Below are positions 47,345 to 55,155 of a stretch of DNA of 64,000 bases, piece after piece; positions within the stretch are counted from its first letter, which is position 1; every line of letters starts with the position of its first letter. A program made the position numbers and the translations under genes. The stretch is from Acidobacteriota bacterium (GTDB taxonomy: Bacteria > Acidobacteriota > Terriglobia > Acidiferrales > UBA7541). The DNA is taken from assembly GCA_021324935.1 (NCBI GenBank), contig JAJPIE010000044.1, positions 124,001-188,000 on the forward strand. Direction: 5' to 3'. Below the pieces are notes generated by a model. That model worked only from the letters and a program-made list of their open reading frames with translations, was not told the origin of the DNA and ran no database searches.

Positions 47345-47956
47345 GGCAGGGGGATCTGCAAGGCATCTGACCATGTCGGTGCGGCCATCGTGCTGCTCAG
47401 CCTCCTGTTAAGAGAAGCCAGTCCATTCAATCAGAGCACTTTGGCTGCCGGGCGGGCGATTCCATTGTTTTTGTTGGCGAGGTCCGAGCTGCAGCCCTGC
47501 AAAGAAACTGGCCTTGCGGTTGAAGCAACGCAGATAGCACCTGGATGAACAGGTGACCCGTGGATGCGGGGAAGGCAGTCCACCAGGCTTCCGCGGCTAG
47601 GTAGCGGGGATATCGTAAATACCTATAAATAAAGACTGTAAATACATATAGTTACCAGAAAAACCAGCCCCACAAGGTGCATCCGCCCCCATGGACACTG
47701 CACAATCCAAAGGCTGAATGGCTAAGTTTTTCCATTCGAGTAACATCTGTATTTTCAATCTGTTAATCGAACATCGACACGATCCTCAAGCATTTCCCGG
47801 AAGGACTTTGCAACAATCGGGCATAGGTTTTCTCATTTGCCGGGCACCGGAGAACTTTTATGCCATTTCTTCGAATGTTCAAAATGATAAGCCTATTTGA
47901 ATCAGTAGATTGCTAAATTTTGCAGGCTCGAAGAATGGGCATAAATCTGGGACTGA
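47345..47956. other. Long intergenic region upstream of the NusG-paralogue promoter
   Basis: No gene is supported. The part from about 47610 to 47900 is AT-rich compared with its surroundings. An imperfect inverted repeat TTCGAGTAAC / GTTAATCGAA (47735-47744 and 47762-47771, one mismatch) lies about 190-220 bases upstream of the sigma-54 site, in the range used by enhancer-binding activators. GTGCA / TGCAC also occur as a spaced pair near 47680-47702. Confidence 0.35.
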
Positions 47957-47973
47957 CTGGCAGACCAATTGCC
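47957..47973 (+). promoter_or_regulatory. Sigma-54 promoter
   Basis: CTGGCAGACCAATTGCC has TGGCA at -24, TTGC at -12 and exactly ten bases between GG and GC. Transcription would start near 47983 and run into the ops-like element and the NusG-paralogue gene. The following bases (ATTGCCCTT) are shared with the site at 54054. Confidence 0.65.
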
Positions 47974-48004
47974 CTTAGAAGTGCGACGGACCCAAGGGAC
48001 TGTG

Positions 48005-48021
48005 ATGGCGATAGCCTACCG
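48005..48021 (+). promoter_or_regulatory. ops-like element, copy 1
   Basis: ATGGCGATAGCCTACCG contains a hairpin GGC-GATA-GCC (48007-48016). Against the ops core GGCGGTAGCGTGC, ten of thirteen bases agree. It lies about 25 bases after the predicted start of transcription and 35 bases before the NusG-paralogue start codon. It matches copy 2 at 54175 in 15 of 17 bases. Confidence 0.5.
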
Positions 48022-48055
48022 CAGACCCTGAAGATGTCCGAGAACGGACGGCAAA

Positions 48056-48649
48056 TTGAACGAGTTTTCAAGCAATGAGGCAATTTCCAGAGGCAACTCC
48101 GCTTGGTATGCCCTGCAGGTGCGCTCGCGCAAGGAAAACTACGTTGCGTCCCAAATTCTCGGGAAGGGATTCGAATGCCTTCTGCCGACCTACAAGAGCC
48201 TTCGTCAATGGTCGGATCGTAAAAAGGAGCTGGAGCAGCCACTATTTCCGGGCTACCTCTTCTGCCGGTTTGATTTTCAAGAGCGGCGTCCGCTGATCAC
48301 GATCCCGGGGGTGCTGCAAATTCTTGGGAACGGACGCGTGGGCATTCCCGTTTCCGACGATGAGATCAACGCACTTCGCCTGGCGGTCAGTTCGGGAATG
48401 CCCAAACAGCCATGGCCGTATCTGGAAGTTGGGCAGCGCGTGCGCGTCAACTACGGCACTTTGTCCGGCTTGGAAGGAATTCTGGTCAACGTGAAGGGCA
48501 ACCACCGGGTGGTCCTTTCGGTGACCTTGCTGCAGCGATCGGTTGCAATGGAAGTGGATACCGCATGGTTGTCGCCCGTCCCCGAGACCACGCGCCGAGC
48601 GGTGAATTCGACAGTTCTCCGCCCTGTTCGAGTAGCGATAGGTAGCTAG
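48056..48649 (+). CDS. NusG paralogue (UpxY/RfaH-like transcription antiterminator)
   Basis: The 197-residue protein has the NGN domain (AWYALQVRSRKENYVASQIL, PLFPGYLFCRF, PGVLQILG) and a C-terminal KOW domain (LEVGQRVRVNYGTLSGLEGI). It is shorter and more diverged than housekeeping NusG and is encoded inside an exopolysaccharide locus, which is the setting of specialised paralogues such as RfaH, LoaP and UpxY. These bind elongating RNA polymerase at a leader element and suppress termination over long operons. The start is TTG 48056 with a poor ribosome binding site. The next gene begins 12 bases after its stop. Confidence 0.88.
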   Translation: MNEFSSNEAISRGNSAWYALQVRSRKENYVASQILGKGFECLLPTYKSLRQWSDRKKELEQPLFPGYLFCRFDFQERRPLITIPGVLQILGNGRVGIPVSDDEINALRLAVSSGMPKQPWPYLEVGQRVRVNYGTLSGLEGILVNVKGNHRVVLSVTLLQRSVAMEVDTAWLSPVPETTRRAVNSTVLRPVRVAIGS

Positions 48650-48661
48650 AAGACCCAGTCG

Positions 48662-49861
48662 ATGGCAAGGGGAGCAAGACGCATGAGTCCGATGGATCTG
48701 GAACTACCGCAGGTGATGCCGAAGAGCCGGCTCGAGGTGCAGGCGTACGTGTCGGTGCCGGACATGGATAACACTCCGTCACGAGTTCTGCTCAACGAGG
48801 ATGCCTTTGTGTCGATGCTGTATCTCGAGCGTCGGCGCGCCGAGCGGTCACACAAGCGGTTTGTTCTGGTTCTAATTGACGTGCAGAAGACGCTCATCGG
48901 TGGCCGGAACGAGCGGACGGTAGGGGCCCTTTCAAAGGCTCTTACGGAAAGCACGCGGGAAACCGACATCATGGGTTGGTACCTGGAAAACAACCTGATG
49001 GGAATTATCGGCACGGAACTGGGGAAGGCTTCCAATCAGGTCATTCAGGAATGCTTCCTCTCCAAACTGCGCAAAGTTTTTGAAGCGAATCTCGGTGCGA
49101 AGAAAAGCGCTGCCATTTCCGTTTCCTTCCATTTCTTTCCCGAAGAGGAACGCAAAGACAAAGACGATCATTCGGCGAATATCGCACTTTATCCCGAGCT
49201 GCAGAAGCGGGAGCAGAGCAAGAAGGTATCTCTTGCAATGAAACGCTGCATCGACATCGTGGGCAGCGGCCTGGCACTGATTTGCGGTGCGCCGGTTTTT
49301 GGCGCGATCGCTTTGGCCATCAAACTCACTTCGAAAGGGCCCGTGCTGTTCAAGCAGGAGCGTTTAGGTCAGTACGGTAAGCCTTTCAAAGTGCTCAAAT
49401 TCCGCTCGATGCGCACAAACTGCGACCCACAAATTCACCAGCAGTATGTCCACCAGTTCATTGCCGGAAAGGTGGAAGACGGTTCAGATTCCACCAAGAA
49501 GACCGTGTTCAAAATTCAGGAAGATCCCAGAGTCACGACTGTAGGCAAGTTCCTTCGCAAAACAAGTCTGGATGAATTGCCCCAATTCTGGAACGTGCTT
49601 CGCGGCGAGATGTCGCTGGTAGGTCCGCGCCCGCCGATTGCTTACGAATACAAGGCTTACGAAGTATGGCACCGCCGGCGCGTGCTTGAGATCAAGCCGG
49701 GCATTACGGGATTGTGGCAAGTGGAAGGCCGGAGCAGGACACGATTTGACGACATGGTCCGGTTGGACCTCAAGTACGCCCGCGTGTGGTCCGTATGGCT
49801 TGACCTGAAAATTCTTGCCCAGACCCCTGCGGCCGTGATTCAGGGGGAGGGAGCTCACTAA
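48662..49861 (+). CDS. Polyprenyl-phosphate sugar-1-phosphate transferase with degenerate GGDEF-like N-terminus
   Basis: The 399-residue protein has a C-terminal half that is a bacterial sugar transferase (WcaJ/PglC fold): [14 protein letters not shown] with a membrane helix, then [46 protein letters not shown] (with its catalytic acidic residues) and GITGLWQV. It starts polymer synthesis on undecaprenyl phosphate. The N-terminal 150 residues resemble a nucleotide-cyclase fold ([25 protein letters not shown]) with no GGDEF signature, so an inactive sensor domain is inferred. No Wzc-type or flippase gene follows directly. Confidence 0.9.
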   Translation: MARGARRMSPMDLELPQVMPKSRLEVQAYVSVPDMDNTPSRVLLNEDAFVSMLYLERRRAERSHKRFVLVLIDVQKTLIGGRNERTVGALSKALTESTRETDIMGWYLENNLMGIIGTELGKASNQVIQECFLSKLRKVFEANLGAKKSAAISVSFHFFPEEERKDKDDHSANIALYPELQKREQSKKVSLAMKRCIDIVGSGLALICGAPVFGAIALAIKLTSKGPVLFKQERLGQYGKPFKVLKFRSMRTNCDPQIHQQYVHQFIAGKVEDGSDSTKKTVFKIQEDPRVTTVGKFLRKTSLDELPQFWNVLRGEMSLVGPRPPIAYEYKAYEVWHRRRVLEIKPGITGLWQVEGRSRTRFDDMVRLDLKYARVWSVWLDLKILAQTPAAVIQGEGAH

Positions 49862-50028
49862 ACTTTTCTTCAGCAACGTCCGCGCTTTCCCTTTCAGCAG
49901 TCACTCGCGTTTGATCCTCATCCGCCGAACAACGCGAGGTTTCTGAGGCTCCAGTGAAGTCACGAAGTTCTTCACTGTCGCTCCGCAGCGCAGAGCAGTC
50001 CAACGAATAACAGTCAAGGAGTTTCATT

Positions 50029-51030
50029 ATGCGTATCGGTGTGGTTGGTTACGGTTATTGGGGCCCGAATATCGTTCGGAATTTCCATAGCCTGGACAAT
50101 ACGGAAGTTGCCCTGGTTGCCGACCGTAATCCCAAGTGTGAAGCAAGACTCAAGAAGAACTTTTCTTCCATCGGATTCACGGCCAACGAGAGCGATGTCC
50201 TGACATCGCCGAACATCGACGTGGTCGCGGTGGTTACCCCGGTTTGGACCCACTATGACCTTGCGAAAAAGGCGCTCGAGAACGGCAAGCACGTCTTTGT
50301 GGAAAAGCCGTTTACCTGCAGCGTGGCCCAGGCAGAGGAACTCATCGAACTTGCCGACCGCAAGAATTTGAAGATCATGGTGGACCACACGTTCTTGTTC
50401 ACCGGCGCGGTGCGGAAGATCAAGGAGCTTGTCGACAATAAGGAACTCGGGGACCTCTACTACTACGATTCTCTCCGTGTGAATCTAGGATTGTTCCAGC
50501 ATGACGTCAACGTGATCTGGGATCTGGCTCCCCATGATTTGAGCATCATGGATTATTTGATCGCCGATAAACCGGAAGCGGTGGTTGCAACCGGAGAGAA
50601 GCACCTCAACGGGGTCGAAGACGTCGCATTCATCACGGTGTACTTCCCGAAGCGAGTAATCGCACACGTCAACGTGAACTGGCTCTCGCCCGTGAAAGTG
50701 CGCACAACCCTCATTGGCGGCGAGAAGAAGATGCTCGTGTGGAACGACCTGGAAGCCGACGAAAAAATCCGGATTTACGACAAGGGTGTCAGCATGTCGA
50801 CCAATCCGGCAAATCTCCACCAGTTGCTCGTCAGCTATCGTTCGGGCGACATGTGGGCGCCGCAAGTCGAGCAAGTGGAGGCGCTGCGCGCGGAAACCTC
50901 TTACTTCGTGAAATGCATTGAGGAAAACAAGACTCCTTTCAACGATGGCATGGCGGGACTGCGCGTCGTGCGGATTCTGGAAGCCGCGAACCGCTCGATT
51001 CGAACCCGAGGAGAGGCGGTATCCCTGTGA
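50029..51030 (+). CDS. Gfo/Idh/MocA-family sugar oxidoreductase (WbpB-like)
   Basis: The 333-residue protein has an N-terminal Rossmann fold (VVGYGYWGPNIVRNF) and the conserved GKHVFVEKPF with catalytic Lys, then a C-terminal beta-sheet domain including DLAPHDLSIM. The closest functional picture is the NAD-dependent 3-dehydrogenase step of 3-amino-sugar synthesis (WbpB/WlbA). The next two genes, an acyltransferase and an aminotransferase, fit the same pathway and overlap or abut it. A good site, AAGGAG, precedes ATG 50029. Confidence 0.9.
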   Translation: MRIGVVGYGYWGPNIVRNFHSLDNTEVALVADRNPKCEARLKKNFSSIGFTANESDVLTSPNIDVVAVVTPVWTHYDLAKKALENGKHVFVEKPFTCSVAQAEELIELADRKNLKIMVDHTFLFTGAVRKIKELVDNKELGDLYYYDSLRVNLGLFQHDVNVIWDLAPHDLSIMDYLIADKPEAVVATGEKHLNGVEDVAFITVYFPKRVIAHVNVNWLSPVKVRTTLIGGEKKMLVWNDLEADEKIRIYDKGVSMSTNPANLHQLLVSYRSGDMWAPQVEQVEALRAETSYFVKCIEENKTPFNDGMAGLRVVRILEAANRSIRTRGEAVSL

Positions 51031-51515
51031 ACGAATTCGTTTGCATAGCTCCGTCGGTGAAGTTGGGCAAAAATATAAAGCTCTCGAAGTTCATCAATCT
51101 TTATGGCTGCGAAATCGGAGACGAAACGAAGATCGGAGCGTTCGTCGAAATTCAAAAAAATGCCACGGTTGGCAAGTGCTGCAAGATTTCGAGTCACACG
51201 TTCATCTGCGAAGGCGTGGAAATCGAGGACAACGTGTTCATCGGCCACTCCGTGACGTTCATCAACGACGTTTATCCGCGCGCAACGGTTGCCGGCGGCG
51301 GTTTGCAAACGGAAGCCGACTGGAAGGTTGAGAAGACGCGCATCTGCAAGGGTGCATCGATCGGCTCGGGCTCCACAATCCTTTGCAACGTCACCGTGGG
51401 CGAAAACGCGATCGTGGGTGCAGGAAGCGTCGTGACCAAAGACGTGCCTGCAAACGCGATCGTGGCAGGAAATCCCGCAAAGTTTTTGCGTTTTGTTACC
51501 GAGGAGAAAAAGTAG
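51027..51515 (+). CDS. Left-handed beta-helix N-acetyltransferase (WbpD-like)
   Basis: The 162-residue protein is built from hexapeptide repeats (for example IGAFVEIQKNATVGKCCKI and GSTILCNVTVGENAIVGAGS), ending VAGNPAKFL as in bacterial sugar N-acetyltransferases. His in IGHSVTF is a plausible general base. GTG 51027 overlaps the stop of the oxidoreductase gene by four bases, showing translational coupling. It would acetylate the 3-amino group made by the aminotransferase encoded next. Confidence 0.92.
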   Translation: MNEFVCIAPSVKLGKNIKLSKFINLYGCEIGDETKIGAFVEIQKNATVGKCCKISSHTFICEGVEIEDNVFIGHSVTFINDVYPRATVAGGGLQTEADWKVEKTRICKGASIGSGSTILCNVTVGENAIVGAGSVVTKDVPANAIVAGNPAKFLRFVTEEKK

Positions 51516-51518
51516 ATC

Positions 51519-52730
51519 ATGGCAAATCCAACGAAAGTTCCATTTCTCGATCTGGTCACCCCGCACAAAGAGCTGGAAACAGAACTCCTGGACGTTGTGA
51601 AGAAAGCATTCAGCAACGCCGGGTTCATTGGCGGGCCAATGGTGGAGGGATTTGAATGCGATTTCGGTGCCTTCAGTCACGCGAAATTCTGCGTTGGCGT
51701 CAACAGCGGCACCGATGCGCTGCGCTTCGCCTTCATGGCCGCGGATGTGCGCCCAGGCGACATTATCATCACGGTTCCCCACACCTTTATCGCAACCACG
51801 GAAGCCATTTCTCAGGCCGGCGCGCGAATTGCGTTCGTGGATATTCACGAGCGCACCTACACGATGGATCCGGAAAAACTCCGCGATTACCTCGAGAAGC
51901 AGTGCGAATTCGACGCAAAGACCGGCAAGCTGATTGAGAAGGCGTCCCAGCATCGCGTCGCCGGCATCGTGCCCGTGCACCTCTATGGGCAAATGGCGGA
52001 CATGGATCCGATCATGGAGCTCGCGGAGAAGTACAACTTGTTTGTGGTGGAAGACGCCTGCCAGGCCCACGGCGCGGAATATTTTTCGAAGAAAGACAAC
52101 AAGTGGAAGCGCGCCGGGTCGATCGGCAACGCGGCTGCCTTCAGCTTTTATCCTGGTAAAAACCTCGGAGCCTGCGGCGAGGGCGGCGCCGTCACGACGA
52201 ACGATGAGGCCATGGCGGCGCGGATGAAGATGATCCGCGACCACGGCCAGGCAAAAAAGTACTATCACGACATCGAGGGATACAACGGGCGCCTGGATTC
52301 AATCCAAGCCGGGTGGCTTTCCGTCAAGTTACCGCATCTTGCCAAGTGGAATGAATCGCGCCGCAATCTGGCGCATCGCTATCATGAGCTGTTCGCCGAG
52401 GTGAAGGACTCCGTGGTTCTCCCCGTGGAGGCCCCTTGGACGAAGGGCGTTTATCACCTATACGTTGTCCGCTTGCACGATCGGGAAGCCTTCCAAGCGC
52501 GACTCGCCGAAGCCGGAATCGGCACGGGCATTCACTACCCGATTCCGCTTCATGAACAGAAGGCCTATCAGAGCCTTGGCTACAAGACCGGCGATTTTCC
52601 AGTTACCGAACGCGTCGCCCGGGAAATCGTTTCACTCCCGATGTTTCCTCAGATGACTCGGGCTCAGCAGGACGAAGTCGTGTCAGCGGTGAAGGAATTT
52701 GTGGGAGCGAAGGTAGCCGCAATGCGATAA
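51519..52730 (+). CDS. DegT/DnrJ/EryC1 sugar aminotransferase (WbpE-like)
   Basis: The 403-residue PLP enzyme has VGVNSGTDALRFAFMAADV, VPVHLYGQMADMD, VVEDACQAHGAEY and the PLP-Lys region AAFSFYPGKNLGACGEGGA, followed by DSIQAGWLSVKLPHL. It transfers an amino group to the keto-sugar nucleotide made by the oxidoreductase. The stop of the acetyltransferase lies three bases upstream. A strong terminator follows its stop at 52764, so it ends this transcription unit. Confidence 0.95.
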   Translation: MANPTKVPFLDLVTPHKELETELLDVVKKAFSNAGFIGGPMVEGFECDFGAFSHAKFCVGVNSGTDALRFAFMAADVRPGDIIITVPHTFIATTEAISQAGARIAFVDIHERTYTMDPEKLRDYLEKQCEFDAKTGKLIEKASQHRVAGIVPVHLYGQMADMDPIMELAEKYNLFVVEDACQAHGAEYFSKKDNKWKRAGSIGNAAAFSFYPGKNLGACGEGGAVTTNDEAMAARMKMIRDHGQAKKYYHDIEGYNGRLDSIQAGWLSVKLPHLAKWNESRRNLAHRYHELFAEVKDSVVLPVEAPWTKGVYHLYVVRLHDREAFQARLAEAGIGTGIHYPIPLHEQKAYQSLGYKTGDFPVTERVAREIVSLPMFPQMTRAQQDEVVSAVKEFVGAKVAAMR

Positions 52731-52763
52731 TTGCTTGTTGAATCCATCCGAGCGAACTTCCAA

Positions 52764-52810
52764 CGTCGGCATTGGGCTCACGGTGTCCTGCTCCCAATGC
52801 CGGCGATTTT
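52764..52810 (+). terminator. Strong rho-independent-type terminator
   Basis: A 13-bp stem (52764-52776 with 52793-52805, one G-T wobble, 16-base loop) is followed by ATTTT. It closes the unit that starts at the sigma-54 site at 47957, or is a target for antitermination by the NusG paralogue. Confidence 0.75.
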
Positions 52811-52919
52811 AATCTCCTTTAATTTACTCTTGGAACCGACGTACTGTTCCTTCGTGCGTCCCAATCAACTTTCCATTCCTGCCAGATAAATCGGCCTCAT
52901 TTTCACATTCGCAAATTCC

Positions 52920-53834
52920 ATGCCTCTTCGTGCGTTCCAACTGCCCCGCATCGATCGGCTAGCTACGCTTTACGCTTTCTACCCGATTGCGAAGCTCATT
53001 GGCTGGAGCTCGAGGTACAGTGTCCCGATTTTGACCTACCACAGCATTTCAGAAAATCTCTTTGGTAAAGTTCATCCCTACCATCAAATCAATACGCCAG
53101 CTTCCGTTTTTGCCACCCAGATGAAGTGGCTAAGGAACGAGGGTTACCGCACAATCGATCTGGGCGAGGCTCTGGACGGGTTCGAAACGGGCCGCAGCCT
53201 TGCCAAGCGATTCGTGCTTACTTTTGACGATGGCTACGAGGATTTTTACACGGACGCTTTCCCGTTGCTTCTCCAGTGTGGATTTTCGGCAACCGTGTTC
53301 CTGGCAACGGACAGGATCCGGGACTCCGCCGTGCGTGTCGAAGGCGCCGACTACTTGACCTGGCGGGAAGTGCGCGAGTTGCACGCGCAGGGGATCACAT
53401 TTGGTTCGCATTCCGTCACTCATGCGGATCTGCGTTCGCTTGGTCCGGATCAAATCGATTACGAAATCGGGTATTCCAAGGAGACGATTGAGCAGAAGCT
53501 CGGCGCATCGGTCGAATCATTCTCCTATCCATTCGCGCTTCCTGAAGAAGACGGGGATTTCATTCGCTATCTTGCCGATGCACTGCAGAACATGGGGTAC
53601 CTGCATGGAGTGTCCTCCACGATTGGCAGGGCGATGCCAAAAGACGAACGATATTTTCTCCCGCGGTTGTCGGTCAATTCCTGGGACGACGTGGAGTTAC
53701 TGCGAGCCAAAATCGAGGGTGGATACGACTGGCTGCACTGGCCGCAGTGGTTTTACAAGTTTGCGCACCACAGTGTCGCCCTGATGGCAGGCAGGTCGCT
53801 GGACCAGATTGGAAGCCGGGAAATTCGCTCCTGA
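52920..53834 (+). CDS. Polysaccharide deacetylase (NodB-fold)
   Basis: The 304-residue protein has the carbohydrate esterase 4 motifs: LTFDDGYEDFY (metal and catalytic Asp), FGSHSVTHADL (H-x-x-x-H metal ligands) and SFSYPFALPEE. It removes N- or O-acetyl groups from a glycan. A hydrophobic stretch near the N-terminus (LATLYAFYPIAKLIGW) may be a membrane association segment, but there is no clear cleavable signal. ATG 52920 has no strong ribosome binding site. It stands alone between a terminator and the next long leader. Confidence 0.88.
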   Translation: MPLRAFQLPRIDRLATLYAFYPIAKLIGWSSRYSVPILTYHSISENLFGKVHPYHQINTPASVFATQMKWLRNEGYRTIDLGEALDGFETGRSLAKRFVLTFDDGYEDFYTDAFPLLLQCGFSATVFLATDRIRDSAVRVEGADYLTWREVRELHAQGITFGSHSVTHADLRSLGPDQIDYEIGYSKETIEQKLGASVESFSYPFALPEEDGDFIRYLADALQNMGYLHGVSSTIGRAMPKDERYFLPRLSVNSWDDVELLRAKIEGGYDWLHWPQWFYKFAHHSVALMAGRSLDQIGSREIRS

Positions 53835-54053
53835 GGCTGAATTTCGACCCGATCTTGCGTTGGGCAGGGCTGCCCCGGCAATTTGGAAAGCCGTGGTCAA
53901 ATCGTGGCAAATGTTTTCCACGTAGCCACGCCAAACGCGAAATCCAGACGATCCAGGGGGCTCGGAGAAGGTTGGTTGCTTCACAAGCAATTGATAATAA
54001 AGAAGTTGACCTCTAATCGAGTTGCGGTCGGATATCGGCGGGGGCGGGCCATT
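53835..54053. other. Intergenic region before the second sigma-54 unit
   Basis: No gene is seen. A short inverted pair CGTGG / CCACG near 53905-53924 could be a weak hairpin after the deacetylase gene. A TAATCGA at 54015-54021 repeats part of the inverted repeat found upstream of the sigma-54 site at 47957. This is weak evidence. Confidence 0.3.
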
Positions 54054-54070
54054 TGGCTGTTTGATTGCCC
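54054..54070 (+). promoter_or_regulatory. Sigma-54 promoter
   Basis: TTGGCTGTTTGATTGCC has TTGGC at -24, TTGC at -12 and the exact ten-base GG-GC spacing. It shares ATTGCCCTT with the site at 47957. A start near 54080 leaves a 230-base leader before the gene at 54310. A TATAAT at 54133-54138 is an alternative sigma-70 -10, but it lacks a -35 at proper spacing. Confidence 0.6.
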
Positions 54071-54174
54071 TTCAAGTGTAGGCTGAAAGCTGTTGTTAAG
54101 ATTTTGTAACTCATTCAATTCAGAAGGGTTACTATAATCGGAAGGGTAAGCCGGACTCACCCCACGTGAGTTCA

Positions 54175-54191
54175 TTGGCGATAGCCTATCG
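54175..54191 (+). promoter_or_regulatory. ops-like element, copy 2
   Basis: TTGGCGATAGCCTATCG again holds the hairpin GGC-GATA-GCC (54177-54186). A 6-bp hairpin ACTCAC / GTGAGT (54155-54171) lies five bases upstream of the GGC. It is about 95 bases into the predicted leader and 120 bases before the first gene. Confidence 0.5.
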
Positions 54192-54309
54192 GGCACACTC
54201 CGCTCCTCGTAGCAGATCGCCAAGAATAGCAGTTCGAATCAACTGCAGAGCCCTTTTGTGAGCCAATCCGAATCTAGAATCAAAAAGTTTCTTTAGGAGG
54301 CGGTGTCAC

Positions 54310-55089
54310 ATGAGCAAAAAGCAGAAAGTTGTTGTGGTTGGACTCGGCGAGGTCGGTAAACCCCTTTTCCAACTGGCTTCGCGTTACCACGACGTGATTG
54401 GAGTGGACGTCCAGCCTCCGAAGGAGATCGTAGAAAACGTCGACGTTCTCCACATTTGCTTTCCTTATGAAATCAAGGACTTCATCGGCGAAGCCGCGCG
54501 TTACATCGGCCTGTTTAAGCCGGCCGTGACCATTGTCAATAGCACGGTGGGAATTGGCACTACCCGCGCCATCGCGGAGCGCTCCGGCTCTCCCGTCGTG
54601 AACAGCCCGGTTCGCGGGAAGCACGTTCGCATGTTGCAGGAGCTGCAGCATTACACAAAGTTTGTTGGGGCCACTGATCCCGCGGCGGCCCAGCTTGCTG
54701 CTTCGCATTTCGAATCCCTGGGAATGAAGACGAAAATTCTTGCCGCGCCGGAAGCGACGGAACTTGCCAAGTTGACTGAGACCACGTTTTTTGGCGTGAT
54801 GATCGCATGGGCTCAGGAGGTGGAGCGCTATTGTGACAAGATCGGCCAGGATTATGCGGATATCACATCGTTCTACGACGAGATCAAATTCTTCCCTCCC
54901 GTGAAGTATTTCCCGGGCGTCATCGGCGGGCATTGCGTGATGCCCAACATCGAAATCCTCTCCAAGTTCGAGGATTCTGCGATGCTGCGGGCCATTAAAA
55001 CCTCCAACCAGAAAAAGGTGGAGCGCGAAGCCAAGCAGCAAGCGAAGCCAGAGACCACCGCGGGCATCGTCGCAGGCGCGCTTCGATAA
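54310..55089 (+). CDS. Short nucleotide-sugar dehydrogenase-like protein
   Basis: The 259-residue protein begins VVVVGLGEVGKPLFQLA (NAD-binding) and contains NSTVGIGTTRA, NSPVRGKH, the KLTETTFFGVMIAW central helix and GVIGGHCVMPN, where the Cys corresponds to the catalytic Cys of UDP-glucose/GDP-mannose dehydrogenases. The C-terminal nucleotide-binding domain of the roughly 430-residue family is absent, and part of the Rossmann domain is shortened. It may oxidise a sugar nucleotide as a minimal form or may serve another role. TTTAGGAGG precedes ATG 54310. It is the first gene after the second sigma-54/ops-like leader. Confidence 0.75.
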   Translation: MSKKQKVVVVGLGEVGKPLFQLASRYHDVIGVDVQPPKEIVENVDVLHICFPYEIKDFIGEAARYIGLFKPAVTIVNSTVGIGTTRAIAERSGSPVVNSPVRGKHVRMLQELQHYTKFVGATDPAAAQLAASHFESLGMKTKILAAPEATELAKLTETTFFGVMIAWAQEVERYCDKIGQDYADITSFYDEIKFFPPVKYFPGVIGGHCVMPNIEILSKFEDSAMLRAIKTSNQKKVEREAKQQAKPETTAGIVAGALR

Positions 55090-55155
55090 CCGCGCGAGGG
55101 CTTTGCCGGTTAATAATAACTGCTCACGTTCCAACCGTTTTTGCTAGATCCCCAG

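Noticed and set aside
47345-48055. Possible tRNA, small RNA gene or CRISPR in the long AT-rich gap
   Set aside because: No cloverleaf, no repeated spacer-like units and no open frame with a start signal. Only promoter-type elements are visible.
50901-52268. Open frame of 455 codons on the minus strand
   Set aside because: It is antisense to the acetyltransferase and aminotransferase genes, has His/Arg-rich low-information sequence and no recognisable domain. It arises from codon bias of the real genes.
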